DNA of 64,000 nt from Bacillus sp. X1(2014) (GCF_007678255.1 NZ_VEED01000001.1:248001-312000); one strand, 5' to 3'. Numbered from the stretch's first letter, positions 47,274-57,440 are shown. A program made the numbers and translations. Notes: generated by a model from the letters alone, not told the origin.

Positions 47274-47882
47274 TCAAGATGATTTTTGCTTCCCTTTTTC
47301 CAAAAAGCGGAAATGATTTTGGAGAATAGGTCCTATATTCTCTAACGCGGTCCAACCTGTAAGCAGGAGTACTGTTAATGAGCAAACATCTAGGTATGCA
47401 AAGGTCCCTATTTCATACGGAAATTCGAATTTATTTAATATAAAGGCATATAAAATGTCCCCTTGCATGGCACCAGCAAAAATAATGAGTATTCGCCCTT
47501 TTAAAGTTTTCTGCAATAATAAGGCTAAATACCACAATGTTATTCCCATCATCCATTCCTTTTTAAAAATAATCCAAATCGGATCAAATATCTCAAATAA
47601 ATGAAAGGTCACGTAGGCAATTGATACGGTAATTGAACAAATGAAAAAATATATAAGTGCTCCTCGTTTTTCTTGGCTTATAAAAAAATAACATATCGCT
47701 AACATAAATAACCCGCTTGCCTGTATTTGAAAATCTCCTGCAGTAAACCGGACATTAGATAATATTAGTACTATTAATACGATTGCAGCCAGTTTTAATC
47801 GATATGGGTTTTGCTTTTCCAGAATAAAGGTCAAGTAAATCCAAAAACCCCAAAAGACCCAATAAAAGATTGCCCCTTCCAA
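47274..47882 (-). CDS. yphA: YphA membrane protein
   Basis: 202 residues with six or so membrane spans. The start is set at TTG 47882: AGGAGG lies 8 bases upstream and MEGAIFYW agrees with the B. subtilis YphA opening, whereas a GTG three codons earlier abuts the ribosome site. It sits upstream of der as in B. subtilis. Function unknown. Confidence 0.85.
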   Translation of the reverse strand: MEGAIFYWVFWGFWIYLTFILEKQNPYRLKLAAIVLIVLILSNVRFTAGDFQIQASGLFMLAICYFFISQEKRGALIYFFICSITVSIAYVTFHLFEIFDPIWIIFKKEWMMGITLWYLALLLQKTLKGRILIIFAGAMQGDILYAFILNKFEFPYEIGTFAYLDVCSLTVLLLTGWTALENIGPILQNHFRFLEKGKQKSS

Positions 47883-47990
47883 TTCATACACCTCCTATTA
47901 TTTTCATTATTGGTAATCTTTATGTACTTTCATACTTCCTTGAATAATATTTCCTGTGTGAATCATCTTATTAAGAGGAGGTGTGTTTGA

Positions 47991-48131
47991 ATGGGAAAAG
48001 ACCGACAAGAAAAAAAGTTACGGGCGAGTGGAAGAGTAGAATCAGATCGTGACCAGGCGTTGCACTATCCAGGTGCAACTAAGTTATCCGGCCCTGAAGA
48101 GGCAAGAGGGCTAAACGACGGAAAAAAATAA
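47991..48131 (+). CDS. ypzI: YpzI family small protein
   Basis: 46 residues, very hydrophilic: MGKDRQEKKLRASGRVES then DRDQALHYPGATKLSGPEE. This is the highly conserved YpzI sequence of Bacillaceae. AAGAGGAGGTG lies 9 bases before the ATG. It converges on fni over a shared terminator. Expression in sporulation is likely given its restriction to spore-formers, but nothing here proves it. Confidence 0.88.
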   Translation: MGKDRQEKKLRASGRVESDRDQALHYPGATKLSGPEEARGLNDGKK

Positions 48132-48135
48132 AAAT

Positions 48136-48162
48136 AAAAGCTCCCGCGAGCGGGAGCTTTTA
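48136..48162. terminator. Bidirectional terminator between ypzI and fni
   Basis: AAAAGCTCCCG / CGGGAGCTTTT stem around CGAG, T runs on both strands; it touches the fni stop codon. Confidence 0.88.
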
Positions 48163-49218
48163 TTTTATGGAACGCTGGGAAAATGGTTTGGTATCGACGC
48201 CACGTTGATGTAACCAATGATAGGTTTCTCCTGAGATAATTATAGGTGCCTTCCTTAAATCTGAAATCGTTTTAGCTCCCAATGCAGTCATGATCATCGT
48301 CAATTCATAATGAAGGGCTTCAATTTCTTGTTGCAAAACCTCTACCCCTTCTTTAATAAGGATTGGTAAGAAATAGCCTGCCATGCCGATTGCATTCGCC
48401 CCAAGTGCTAATCCTTTTGCTATATCATGTCCTGACTTAAATCCTCCTGAACCAATAACTGAAAGATGCTCCGAAACAGATGATGCCTCAAGAATAGAAA
48501 CACCAGTGGGGATCCCCCAATGATTAAAAAAAGACAATGCTTTATCTCTGCGTTTATTTTCAATTTCAGCAAAATTTGTCCCGCCAGAGCCGCCTACATC
48601 AACCACTTTTACACCTACGGATGATAGCTCTTTGACTGTCTCCAACCCCATTCCGAAACCAACTTCCTTTACAATTACAGGCACATTTGTCTCTTTTACA
48701 ATTGTTTCAATCCTTTTAAGTGCACCAGAAAAATCGCGATCTCCTTCGGGCATAGTTAGTTCTTGAATAACGTTTAAATGTATTTGCAGAGCGTCAGCTT
48801 CTATCATATCGATCGCGGCTTTTGCATCTTCTACAGATGCTTCGCTTCCTAAATTTGCAATAATAACTCCAGAAGGATTCTCTTTACGGACAACTTCATA
48901 TGTGTATTTTTGGGAGGTATCCTTTAATGCAGCCATTTGTGACCCAACGGCCATCGTTAAACCGGTATTTTTTGCGACGATGGCTAGTTCTTTATTGATA
49001 CGATATGTTTTATCACCGCCACCACCAGTCATGGCATTGATAAAAATAGGCGAACTTAAATAAAGTCCGCCAATCTCATGGTCTAATCCAACATCGAATA
49101 CACCGATATTGGGCAGTCCCTGGTGAATAAATTTAATATCATCGAAAGCTGAAGAATGATTTTGCCGATTTTCAAGGGCAAAACGAATATGGTCCCATTT
49201 TCGTTCAGATCTAGACAC
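48160..49218 (-). CDS. fni: Isopentenyl-diphosphate delta-isomerase, type II
   Basis: 352 residues, FMN- and Mg-dependent TIM barrel. It interconverts IPP and DMAPP, feeding the prenyl synthases in this segment. [33 protein letters not shown] (His/Gln/Glu) and the FMN loop [12 protein letters not shown] are intact. It starts at GTG 49218 with GGTGATA upstream, 11 bases from the ypfD stop. Confidence 0.96.
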   Translation of the reverse strand: MSRSERKWDHIRFALENRQNHSSAFDDIKFIHQGLPNIGVFDVGLDHEIGGLYLSSPIFINAMTGGGGDKTYRINKELAIVAKNTGLTMAVGSQMAALKDTSQKYTYEVVRKENPSGVIIANLGSEASVEDAKAAIDMIEADALQIHLNVIQELTMPEGDRDFSGALKRIETIVKETNVPVIVKEVGFGMGLETVKELSSVGVKVVDVGGSGGTNFAEIENKRRDKALSFFNHWGIPTGVSILEASSVSEHLSVIGSGGFKSGHDIAKGLALGANAIGMAGYFLPILIKEGVEVLQQEIEALHYELTMIMTALGAKTISDLRKAPIIISGETYHWLHQRGVDTKPFSQRSIK

Positions 49219-49229
49219 TTATATCACCA

Positions 49230-50369
49230 TTATTTTCCTAAATTCTTTAATTTATCACCAATAACTTCTCCTAGCTGAAAGCCTTTTGACTCTTCAGGAA
49301 GTTCATAGTCTTGGTTTTCCTCATACTCTTTTTCAAGTAGTTCTTTAATGCTTAATGATAGACGTTGATCAGACTCATTTGCATCAAGGACTTTGACGTC
49401 TACTTCTTGTCCTTCTTTTAATACTTCATGTGGAGTACCAATATGCTTATATGCGATTTGAGAGATATGGACAAGGCCTTCCACACCAGGGAATACCTCA
49501 ACAAATGCACCATAAGAGACCAATCTTTTTACTTTACCTTTTAAAATACTGCCTTTAGGCGCTTTTTCGGAAAGATTTGACCATGGTCCAGGGAGTGTTT
49601 CCTTAATCGATAGGGAAATTCTCTCACTATCACGGTCAACACTTAAAACCTTAACTTGAACTTGTTGACCTTCATGAACAACATCTGATGGTTTATCAAC
49701 ATGGTCATAGGATAATTGAGAAATATGAACTAGACCATCAATGCCGCCAATATCAACAAAAGCGCCAAAATCAGTGATTCTTTGAACTGTCCCATCAATA
49801 ATTTGACCTACTTGTACAGCACTTAGTCGACTTTGTTTTTGCTTACCTTTTTCTTGCTCTACCACTGCTCGATGAGAAAGGATTAAACGATTCTTTTCCT
49901 TTTCAAGTTCAACAATTTTAAAAGTTAGGCTACGACCTTTATAATCACTAAAATCTTCAACAAAATGAGCTTCAACTAAAGATGCAGGTACAAATCCACG
50001 AACTCCTAGATCAACTACCAGACCGCCTTTTACAACGTCTTTTACTTCAGTTTCAATAATTTCTCCGCTTTGGAATTGATTTTCCAAGTGATCCCAAGCC
50101 TTTTCTGCATCAACTTTTCTTTTTGAAAGGATGATTGCTTCTTCCTCAACCTTCAACACTTCTAATTCTAATTCATCACCTTCAGCAACTGCATCAGACG
50201 CCTTTTCAATATGCAGACTTGAAAGTTCACTGATTGGGATGATTCCATCTAATTTGCTGCCTTGGATATCAACTAGCACCTGCTTTTCTTCTACTTTGGT
50301 AACTTGTCCAGTTACTTTATCCCCGATTTCAAAGCTTCTCACTTCTACTTGATTTAATTCTTCCGACAT
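49230..50369 (-). CDS. ypfD: S1 domain RNA-binding protein YpfD (30S S1 homologue)
   Basis: 379 residues with four S1 motifs (about 15-80, 100-165, 188-255 and 273-342), the last two with the GAFVDIGG/GAFVEVFPGVEGLVHISQ signature. Bacillus YpfD is the short S1 homologue and is dispensable. GGAGGAATACAT precedes the ATG. It lies between plsC and fni. Confidence 0.94.
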   Translation of the reverse strand: MSEELNQVEVRSFEIGDKVTGQVTKVEEKQVLVDIQGSKLDGIIPISELSSLHIEKASDAVAEGDELELEVLKVEEEAIILSKRKVDAEKAWDHLENQFQSGEIIETEVKDVVKGGLVVDLGVRGFVPASLVEAHFVEDFSDYKGRSLTFKIVELEKEKNRLILSHRAVVEQEKGKQKQSRLSAVQVGQIIDGTVQRITDFGAFVDIGGIDGLVHISQLSYDHVDKPSDVVHEGQQVQVKVLSVDRDSERISLSIKETLPGPWSNLSEKAPKGSILKGKVKRLVSYGAFVEVFPGVEGLVHISQIAYKHIGTPHEVLKEGQEVDVKVLDANESDQRLSLSIKELLEKEYEENQDYELPEESKGFQLGEVIGDKLKNLGK

Positions 50370-50531
50370 ATGTATTCCTCCTTAATCCATTTACTTCAAA
50401 ATTCTATATATGATCTGGTGGATGCCACGCAGCATACAACACATATAAAAAATAATAAAAAAGCAGTGAATTTTCAAAAAAAAACTCTTTCCATTAACTT
50501 CTTACAAATAGACTATTTTGTCAAGCAGAAG

Positions 50532-51113
50532 CTATTGATGTTCTTTTCTAAGTTTATCAATTTTGGACATAATTAATTCAGTAACTTGTTCTGCTGACGC
50601 CTTCTCTTTTCTCATTTCCTCCAAATCAATAGGTTCTCCATAGACAACCTTTAATTTTCGGAAACTTTGGTAAGGACCGATGATCGCGCATGGGACAACT
50701 GCTGCTGAAGACCTTAACGCAAAAAAGCCTGCTCCAGCAAGTCCCTTACCTAGTTCGCCGGTCTTACTTCTTGTGCCCTCTGGAAAGAGACCGAAAACAT
50801 GACCATCTTTTAGGATTTTTAAGCCCGTTCTAAGTGCTTCTCGATCACTGAATCCCCTTTTCACTGGAAAGGCATTACATTTTCTAACGATATTTCCCAA
50901 AACAGGTACTGAAAAAATCTCTTCTTTTGCCATGTAATGAACAGGACGTGGGGCCATTATACCGACTATAATGGGATCAAAATTATGAATGTGATTCGCA
51001 CAAAGAAGGACACCACCTTCTTTGGGGAAATGCTCTAAACCGATAGCTTCAACTCTGTAAAGTGGTTTAAATATTCCAGTAACCACTGATTTAGCAAAGT
51101 CATAAAACGTCAC
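50532..51113 (-). CDS. plsC: 1-acyl-sn-glycerol-3-phosphate acyltransferase
   Basis: 193 residues. It acylates lysophosphatidate to phosphatidate. NHIHNFDP (the NHxxxxD catalytic pair) and FPEGTRSKTGELG are present, with a hydrophobic N-terminal stretch. It starts at GTG 51113 just 2 bases after cmk, so coupled to it. Confidence 0.93.
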   Translation of the reverse strand: MTFYDFAKSVVTGIFKPLYRVEAIGLEHFPKEGGVLLCANHIHNFDPIIVGIMAPRPVHYMAKEEIFSVPVLGNIVRKCNAFPVKRGFSDREALRTGLKILKDGHVFGLFPEGTRSKTGELGKGLAGAGFFALRSSAAVVPCAIIGPYQSFRKLKVVYGEPIDLEEMRKEKASAEQVTELIMSKIDKLRKEHQ

Positions 51114-51115
51114 GC

Positions 51116-51790
51116 CTATCCAATCCTTTCGTGCACCAACACCATTATTTTTTCTACAACATCTTGAATTGATAGAGAGGTTGTATCGATTTCCACAGCA
51201 TCATCCGCTTTTTTCAATGGTGCCACTTCTCTCTCTGAATCGATTTTATCTCTTCGAGCAATTTCTTCTTTTAATTTTTCTAAGTCAGACGGGAAGCCTT
51301 TTTGGATATTTTCCGTATGGCGCCTTTCTGCTCTTTCCTCCACACTAGCAAGTAAAAATACCTTTACCTCGGCATTAGGCAAGACATGGGTACCGATGTC
51401 CCTCCCATCCATCACAACGCCGCCTTCCGTGGCAAATGCTTGCTGTCTTCTGACCATTTCTTCACGGACCTTTTGGTGTTTAGCGACATACGAAGTGGAA
51501 TTGGTAACCTCAGCAAAACGAATTTCATTTGTAACATTTCGCTCATCTACGTATACTAACTGACCTTTATCAGATGGCTGTAATCTAATGTCTGTCGATA
51601 ATAATGTTTCCAATAATGCATCTTCATCTTCTAAATTCAGTTGATTTACGATTGCCTTATATGTTAAAGCTCGGTACATTGCACCCGTATCGATATAAAT
51701 ATAGGAAAGTTTTTCTGCCACTATTTTTGCAACCGTACTTTTACCGGCTGCAGCAGGGCCGTCTATTGCAATTGATATTTTCTTGTCCAT
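51116..51790 (-). CDS. cmk: Cytidylate kinase
   Basis: 224 residues. It phosphorylates CMP and dCMP. Walker [13 protein letters not shown] (10-21), [22 protein letters not shown] and [10 protein letters not shown] in the LID. AGGAGG precedes the ATG. First gene of cmk-plsC-ypfD-fni. Confidence 0.97.
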   Translation of the reverse strand: MDKKISIAIDGPAAAGKSTVAKIVAEKLSYIYIDTGAMYRALTYKAIVNQLNLEDEDALLETLLSTDIRLQPSDKGQLVYVDERNVTNEIRFAEVTNSTSYVAKHQKVREEMVRRQQAFATEGGVVMDGRDIGTHVLPNAEVKVFLLASVEERAERRHTENIQKGFPSDLEKLKEEIARRDKIDSEREVAPLKKADDAVEIDTTSLSIQDVVEKIMVLVHERIG

Positions 51791-51932
51791 AAATCCTCCT
51801 ATTTGTCATCATGAGTTTCTTAGATGTTGTCTATTATTTATTTTACCACAAGATATTGGAATGCTTCTTTTTTTACCATGATAAAATATGAAATTTTTAA
51901 CTATTTTTTTAGTTAATATTGGACAATCAAAA

Positions 51933-51954
51933 GAAAGCAGGCTGGCCTGCTTTC
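51933..51954 (-). terminator. Terminator of ypfB
   Basis: GAAAGCAGGC / GCCTGCTTTC on the minus strand with a 2-base loop then TTTTG; adjacent to the ypfB stop. Confidence 0.7.
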
Positions 51955-52134
51955 TCATTTCCCCTGAAAGGTTTCAAGAATTTCAGTATATGTATTTTCA
52001 TTTACTCCTTCATATTTTGTCAATTGTTTTACCTGGGGAAGTATATTTAGCTGATGAAAAAAAAGTTGGGTTAGAAATAGAAAGATAAATTGGACGATGA
52101 CAATTTTTATTAAGATTCTTTCTACCTTTTTCAT
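51955..52134 (-). CDS. ypfB: YpfB small membrane protein (DUF5359)
   Basis: 59 residues with one hydrophobic segment (about 6-26), then a short polar tail. It agrees with YpfB in length and place. ATG at 52134 has GGAGTGG upstream. ypfA (motI), the c-di-GMP receptor gene that follows in B. subtilis, is absent. Function unknown. Confidence 0.8.
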   Translation of the reverse strand: MKKVERILIKIVIVQFIFLFLTQLFFHQLNILPQVKQLTKYEGVNENTYTEILETFQGK

Positions 52135-52211
52135 GACATCCACTCCACTGATTTATATACTTATTATTGGAGTTTTTTGAAAAAAATATAAGGAAAAGCA
52201 AATGCTTTTCC

Positions 52212-53561
52212 TTATAACACGTCTTCATAAACTGCCTCAGCATTTTTTAACTTTTCAACTTTTTCCTCAACACCACTTTTTGCATTAATAAAAATTCGAT
52301 ACGTATCATCATCGATTGTTCCTAGAAATTCATAGCAAAGAACTTCTTTGTTAAGGTCATTAATAATCATCGCCTGACGATCTTCCATGACCTTAAAGTT
52401 TGGATTTACCTTAGCTCGTGCTTGTTTCACAGAAATAGTTGGTTTTTCTATTTTCCTTGTCTGAAAAGACTTTAAATATTCTTCTGCTGATAGACCAATA
52501 ATATCACCGTTATCCAGTGCGACCTTTACTTTAATTGATTCAGGATAAATTCTAACTCCGTTTATGGAAGAAACGAAATTGAATACTCCAATATTGTCAT
52601 ATTGTGTGCTTTCAAAGATTTCTAAACCCTTAAAGCCCGTTTCTTTTAAGAAAGCTGCCGCCTTATTATCTGCATCATTTAAACTAAGAACTTGTTTTTT
52701 TACATCACGTTGATTAATAAACCAGATTGGATGGCCGGCTTTTTTCGTAATATCCATACTTCCTTCCTCACCGGTTTTCTTATCTTTAATAGAAACACTA
52801 TAAAAACCATAGTCGGAACCTTTCCCATTCCCTGTTACCTTTACCTCTGAATTTCCGTCAATCTTGATGTATTTCTTAGCGGTTTGGATAGCCTCTTGCT
52901 TAGAAATAGTTTTTCCTTCAATTTTGTTAAAATTTTCATCCTTTTGCTGCATGTTTGCAAAAGTAGGACCCATATTTGATTCAGTGTAGCCGCTTACTGT
53001 CTTTTCTACAGCTTTAAAGCCATCAATAATCGTATTATCTGTTGTTTCTTTTCCAGATGCCAAAGCAAGTTCAACATCCATCCACCGAAGATTATTTTTT
53101 AAAACCATATGCTGTACTTTTCTGAGATCATTCTGTATATCACCAGATTGCTTATATAATACCTTTAATGTGTTGTATTCATCCTTTGACAGTGGTTCCT
53201 TGTCTAAATCTCTGACAGCAGTACGGTAACTGAAGTTCCCAATTTTAGATAAGAATTCCTCAGTCTTGTTAAACGGTAGCAAGGTTAACGGCAATTGTCC
53301 AACATCACTATGTGCCTCCGAGGTAAGCCTCCACACTTCAATTAAGGAAGGAGACAATGATTGTCTTGAGTTCATTGCAAGGGTTGTTCCAATTTTATCG
53401 TGTAACAAATCTACTTGGTAGGTAAGGTCATGAAATGCCCGTTGATACGTGTTTTCCGCATTTAATAGAACGGCATTTTTCTCCTGATGTTCTTGATAGC
53501 CCCAGTATGCTGTTCCCGCAACACCGACAGAGAGAACTCCAATTAATATTCCTCTTATCAA
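52212..53561 (-). CDS. ypeB: Germination protein YpeB
   Basis: 449 residues: N-terminal membrane anchor, a long helical domain, then three PepSY-like repeats in the C-terminal half (ISKQEAIQTAKKYI, SVKQARAKVNPNF). It is required for SleB to be stable in dormant spores. TTG start at 53561 with GAGAGGTGA upstream. It follows sleB by 14 bases, the canonical bicistron. Confidence 0.96.
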   Translation of the reverse strand: MIRGILIGVLSVGVAGTAYWGYQEHQEKNAVLLNAENTYQRAFHDLTYQVDLLHDKIGTTLAMNSRQSLSPSLIEVWRLTSEAHSDVGQLPLTLLPFNKTEEFLSKIGNFSYRTAVRDLDKEPLSKDEYNTLKVLYKQSGDIQNDLRKVQHMVLKNNLRWMDVELALASGKETTDNTIIDGFKAVEKTVSGYTESNMGPTFANMQQKDENFNKIEGKTISKQEAIQTAKKYIKIDGNSEVKVTGNGKGSDYGFYSVSIKDKKTGEEGSMDITKKAGHPIWFINQRDVKKQVLSLNDADNKAAAFLKETGFKGLEIFESTQYDNIGVFNFVSSINGVRIYPESIKVKVALDNGDIIGLSAEEYLKSFQTRKIEKPTISVKQARAKVNPNFKVMEDRQAMIINDLNKEVLCYEFLGTIDDDTYRIFINAKSGVEEKVEKLKNAEAVYEDVL

Positions 53562-53575
53562 TTTAATTCACCTCT

Positions 53576-54490
53576 CTACTTGCAAAAAATATGTTTCCCG
53601 ATTCGTTTGATTTGTGGTCGTCCCCAGATCCACCCGCTGGTAGCGGTATCCGGGTTAAAATAATAAAGTGCCTCTCCAGTTGGGTCCCAACCATTAATCG
53701 CATCCAAAACCGCCTTCTTTGCATTTTCATTTGGGGTAAGCCATATTTGCCCATCGGCTACGGCTGTGAATGCACCAGGCTCAAAAATCACTCCTGAAAC
53801 TGTATTTGGGAATGTGGCACTATTTACACGATTGAGAATAACAGCTGCCACAGCAACTTGACCTGTATATGGCTCTCCCCGCGATTCTCCATAAACGGCA
53901 TTAGCCATTAACTGAATATCATTTTGCGAAAATCCATTTGGTGTATTCGCTGCCGTAGGTTTTTTAGGTGCTGTTTTCTGGGGTGCTGTGTTTTTTTGTG
54001 GCACCGTTTGTTTTGGAGCTTGCTTTGCTGGTGCCTGGTTAGCTGGTGCTTGATTAGCTGGTGCCTGGTTAGCTGGCGCCTGTTTCGCAGGACTTGGTGC
54101 AACCTGTTTACTTTGATCTACCCCACCGTAATGTGTAAACTTTTTGCCAGTATTAATATGTTTTTTTACAAACTGTTCATCGTATTTACTTGCTTTGGCG
54201 AGTTTTAATTTTGTTGGCCACCCTGCAAGCCCATCAACCGGCAACCCAAATTCATATTGAAAATTTCTTAACGCCCAATATGTACTCCAGCCAAAAACCC
54301 CATCAATCTTACCGTTATAAAAACCCAAATACTGGAGTCTTGATTGAAGCTCAATGACATCATCTCCAACCGCCCCCTTTTGAATTACCTGATTAGAGAA
54401 AGCACGCACCTCCTTGCTTTCAGAAATCGATGATGTCACGATCAGAAGGATTAGTATAAATAACTTAATTAGGATTTTCTTCTTTTTCAT
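53576..54490 (-). CDS. sleB: Spore cortex-lytic enzyme SleB
   Basis: 304 residues. It degrades cortex peptidoglycan at germination as a lytic transglycosylase. Signal peptide (1-30), peptidoglycan-binding domain (about 34-100, KGAVGDDVIELQSRLQYLGF), a linker of APANQ/APAKQ repeats (about 130-160), and the catalytic Hydrolase_2 domain (190-304) with Glu in NAVYGESRGEPYTGQ. The linker repeat is longer and more regular than I recall in B. subtilis. Expression in the forespore is family knowledge. Confidence 0.96.
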   Translation of the reverse strand: MKKKKILIKLFILILLIVTSSISESKEVRAFSNQVIQKGAVGDDVIELQSRLQYLGFYNGKIDGVFGWSTYWALRNFQYEFGLPVDGLAGWPTKLKLAKASKYDEQFVKKHINTGKKFTHYGGVDQSKQVAPSPAKQAPANQAPANQAPANQAPAKQAPKQTVPQKNTAPQKTAPKKPTAANTPNGFSQNDIQLMANAVYGESRGEPYTGQVAVAAVILNRVNSATFPNTVSGVIFEPGAFTAVADGQIWLTPNENAKKAVLDAINGWDPTGEALYYFNPDTATSGWIWGRPQIKRIGKHIFCK

Positions 54491-54573
54491 GGAATTTTAA
54501 CCCCCATTGTAAATCTTTTTAACAGTAAACCTATTTTTTGTTTTAATGGGTTTTTTATTCCAATTAAATAAAT

Positions 54574-54606
54574 AAAAAACCCTTCTTTATGATTGAAGGG
54601 TTTTTT
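54574..54606 (-). terminator. Terminator of prsW
   Basis: AAAAACCCTTC / GAAGGGTTTTT stem on the minus strand; it overlaps the last prsW codons. Confidence 0.8.
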
Positions 54607-55276
54607 GTACTGAATATTGTTTTTTCAGATGATTGGCACTTAAGATTTTTGCCTTCTTAACTTTTCTTAGACCAAACCACCAAAGAAATATCATAAATGG
54701 AAAAATAATCATAAGCCAATTTTCTTGTGATATTAAAATAAAATCATAGGCTCCATGGAGAATAAATGGCAAAAACAAGGAAAGAATGACCCACTTGGCT
54801 TTACTTCCTTCTGTAAATTTTGCCTTTCCAATGTAAAAGCCCATAATTACACCAAATAGGGCATGACTGGAAACAGGTAACAATGCACGTGTCATGGCAT
54901 GTTCGATTCCATTCGCTATTAAGTAAAAGATATTTTCGATTGTAGCAAAACCAAGTGAAACAGCTACTCCGTAAACAATTCCATCAAAGGGTTCATCAAA
55001 CTCTACATGTTGATAAACAACATAAAAGAGGATAAACCATTTAAAGAACTCTTCAAACAGGCCTGAGCTAAAGAATGCATTGAATATTTCAGTTTTTACT
55101 ATATGTTCTGTTTCAAGGACATGCTGGATAAACATAATTGGAAACACAAGCAATGCTCCGTACATAAACGTCCTTAAAACGAAAGAAATTGGCTCTGGTT
55201 CATATTCATCTTTTAAATAAAAGTAACTTAGTAATGCCAGTCCGGGGGCAAGTCCGGCTGATAATATTCCCAGCAT
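54587..55276 (-). CDS. prsW: Intramembrane metalloprotease PrsW
   Basis: 229 residues with six to seven membrane spans. Catalytic motif LFEEFFKWF, then [10 protein letters not shown] and HGAYDF supply the zinc ligands. In B. subtilis PrsW makes the first cut in the anti-sigma-W factor RsiW. ATG at 55276 with GAGGTT upstream. Downstream is the sleB operon with its own start. Confidence 0.93.
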   Translation of the reverse strand: MLGILSAGLAPGLALLSYFYLKDEYEPEPISFVLRTFMYGALLVFPIMFIQHVLETEHIVKTEIFNAFFSSGLFEEFFKWFILFYVVYQHVEFDEPFDGIVYGVAVSLGFATIENIFYLIANGIEHAMTRALLPVSSHALFGVIMGFYIGKAKFTEGSKAKWVILSLFLPFILHGAYDFILISQENWLMIIFPFMIFLWWFGLRKVKKAKILSANHLKKQYSVQKTLQS

Positions 55277-55388
55277 GATGAACCTCTTTTCAAATCCATT
55301 TTCTTAATCGTAACATGGTTTCTCTATAAAGAAAATGAAAGATTCATTCCAAATGCTAATAGGTATTATCTTTTGATTGGTTTAAAAC

Positions 55389-56345
55389 TTAAAATCTAAT
55401 TTCATTCAAATTACTAGCAAGTGCAACTGCCAATTTAATTCTTGCTTTTTTAGAGTCATTATCACTTCCAAGAATTACGCCTTTATTAAATAGGTCAAAG
55501 GCACTTCCTTCATAATCATAGGTTGTATAAACTGAACCTTCTTCTGCGCTTGTGGTTATAACTAGTTTCATTCCTTGAGCAATGGCTTTTTCGATTTCTG
55601 TCATCATTTTAGGGGCAACTTGACCACGTCCCACTCCCTCTAGAATAATTCCAGCAATTCCTGCCTCCCGTGCTGCCTTGATAAATTTCCCATCCGCTCC
55701 AATATAGCATTTAATGATTTCAACTTGAGGGATGGAAGTTTTAATCTCAAAATACTCTCTTTTAATTGGTTTTTGGAAAACATGAACTTGATCATTATCT
55801 ATAATGCCTAGATATCCAAACCCAAATGAGTTAAAGCCTTGAATATTAGATGCATGTTCTTTTTTCACATAACGTGCAGCAAATATTCGTTCATTAAAAA
55901 CAACCACTGTTCCGGCATTCCTTAAATCTTCAGAACAAGCACAATAAATTGCATGTCGTAAATTAATATATACATCGCTTCCCACATCCTCTGGTGAGCG
56001 CTGTGAACCTGTCACGACCACAGTCCTGGCATCATTAATTGTTAAATCGAGAAAATAGGAAGTTTCCTCCATCGTATCTGTTCCATGTGTGACAACAACA
56101 CCTGAAACATCGTCATCCTTAAAATAGCTTTCTATTTTATCCTTCAATAGTAATAGATCATCGAAGGTAATATGAATACTGGCTTTCTGAAAAACAGATT
56201 CAACAACTACTTCGATGTCCTTTGGCAAATTACACATACTTGCCAATTCTTCGCCCGTTATTGCTCCTGACGCTAATTTTCCTGAATCTTTATTTGTCTT
56301 GCTTGCAATAGTGCCACCTGTCGTTAATAAAACTACCTTTTTCAT
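55389..56345 (-). CDS. ansA: L-asparaginase, type I-like
   Basis: 318 residues. It hydrolyses asparagine to aspartate and ammonia. First catalytic threonine motif LTTGGTIASK, second VTHGTDTMEETSYFLDL, and no signal peptide, so cytosolic. It overlaps ypdA in a TAATG junction and is translationally coupled to it, an unusual pairing of an asparaginase with a bacillithiol enzyme. The symbol is used for family only; it may not be the orthologue of B. subtilis ansA, which lies elsewhere. Confidence 0.85.
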   Translation of the reverse strand: MKKVVLLTTGGTIASKTNKDSGKLASGAITGEELASMCNLPKDIEVVVESVFQKASIHITFDDLLLLKDKIESYFKDDDVSGVVVTHGTDTMEETSYFLDLTINDARTVVVTGSQRSPEDVGSDVYINLRHAIYCACSEDLRNAGTVVVFNERIFAARYVKKEHASNIQGFNSFGFGYLGIIDNDQVHVFQKPIKREYFEIKTSIPQVEIIKCYIGADGKFIKAAREAGIAGIILEGVGRGQVAPKMMTEIEKAIAQGMKLVITTSAEEGSVYTTYDYEGSAFDLFNKGVILGSDNDSKKARIKLAVALASNLNEIRF

Positions 56346-57328
56346 TATTTAGTCACCCTTTTTGCATCTTTTTCTATAATTGAGCGAGAGATTGCCTCTC
56401 CGTGGAATCTGCCATTTTCAATAAATATTTCATTTGCGTTATTTCCAGCTGCAATTACACCTGCAATATATATTCCCTCTATATTTGTCTCCATCGAATC
56501 CGGACTAAAGAATGGCCTTCCTGATTCTTCATCTATTTTTACACCCATATTTTTTAAAAATTGATGGTCTGGATGGTATCCGGTCATGGCAAATACAAAA
56601 TCATTGCTTATCACTTTATCTTCAGCATCTTTAGTATAAATAACTTGATTCTCTGTTATTTTTTTAACGTGGGCGTTAAATTCCATTAAAATGGTTCCTG
56701 TTCGAACTAGCGATTCAAACTCAGGGAGAATCCAAGGCTTAATACTTGGTGAATATTTATCACCACGATATAAAACGGTCACTCTCGCACCTGCTTTAAC
56801 AAGTTCAAGGGCCGCGTCAACACTTGAATTTTTCCCGCCGATCACACAAACATCCTTATCGAAATACGGATGGGCTTCTTTAAAATAGTGGAATACCTTG
56901 GGTAAATTTTCACCCGGAATATTCATATAGTTTGGATGATCATAATAACCAGTCGCAATAATTACATGGCGTGCACTATAAGTATTTTTATCAGTAAAGA
57001 TTTGAAATATCTCATCCTTTTTAAGAACTTTATTTACTTGTTCGAAAGAATTAATACGGAGCTGTTTTCGTTTAGCGACTTCTCGATAATAGACAAGGGC
57101 TTGATTTCTTTTGGGTTTATAACTCTCAGTAATAAATGGGACTTCCCCAATTTCTAACTTTTCTGCCGTGCTAAAAAATGTTTGATGAGTTGGATAATGA
57201 TAAATGGAATTTACCACATTTCCCTTTTCAAGGATTAATGGTTCTTTTCCTCTATCCTGAAGGGCGATGGCTGCTGCTAATCCACAGGGTCCACCACCAA
57301 CAATTATGATATCTTCTATTGGCATCAT
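56345..57328 (-). CDS. ypdA: Bacillithiol disulfide reductase YpdA/Bdr
   Basis: 327 residues, FAD/NADPH oxidoreductase. It reduces oxidised bacillithiol. FAD loop IIIVGGGPCGLAAA (7-20), NADPH loop VCVIGGKNSSVDAA, and the C-terminal GIYIAGVIAAGNNANEIFIENGR. The conserved Cys in GGGPCG is present. ATG at 57328 has GGAGTG 6 bases upstream; a second ATG follows directly. It completes the bacillithiol set with bshA and bshB1. Confidence 0.95.
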   Translation of the reverse strand: MMPIEDIIIVGGGPCGLAAAIALQDRGKEPLILEKGNVVNSIYHYPTHQTFFSTAEKLEIGEVPFITESYKPKRNQALVYYREVAKRKQLRINSFEQVNKVLKKDEIFQIFTDKNTYSARHVIIATGYYDHPNYMNIPGENLPKVFHYFKEAHPYFDKDVCVIGGKNSSVDAALELVKAGARVTVLYRGDKYSPSIKPWILPEFESLVRTGTILMEFNAHVKKITENQVIYTKDAEDKVISNDFVFAMTGYHPDHQFLKNMGVKIDEESGRPFFSPDSMETNIEGIYIAGVIAAGNNANEIFIENGRFHGEAISRSIIEKDAKRVTK

Positions 57329-57360
57329 CGGTACACTCCTTAATACAATCACATGGATGA

Positions 57361-57395
57361 AAAAAACTCCTATCGTCTATGATAGGAGTTTTTAA
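57361..57395. terminator. Terminator of gudB
   Basis: AAACTCCTATC / GATAGGAGTTT stem with a 6-base loop, T runs on both strands, between gudB and ypdA. Confidence 0.85.
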
Positions 57396-57440
57396 ACTAT
57401 GTTTCAATGGTTTAGTATAATATTTAGCCCGAGGCCGTTA

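Noticed and set aside
50370..50576. A 68-codon plus-strand frame between ypfD and plsC
   Set aside because: No ribosome site, overlaps plsC antisense, composition typical of AT-rich intergenic DNA.
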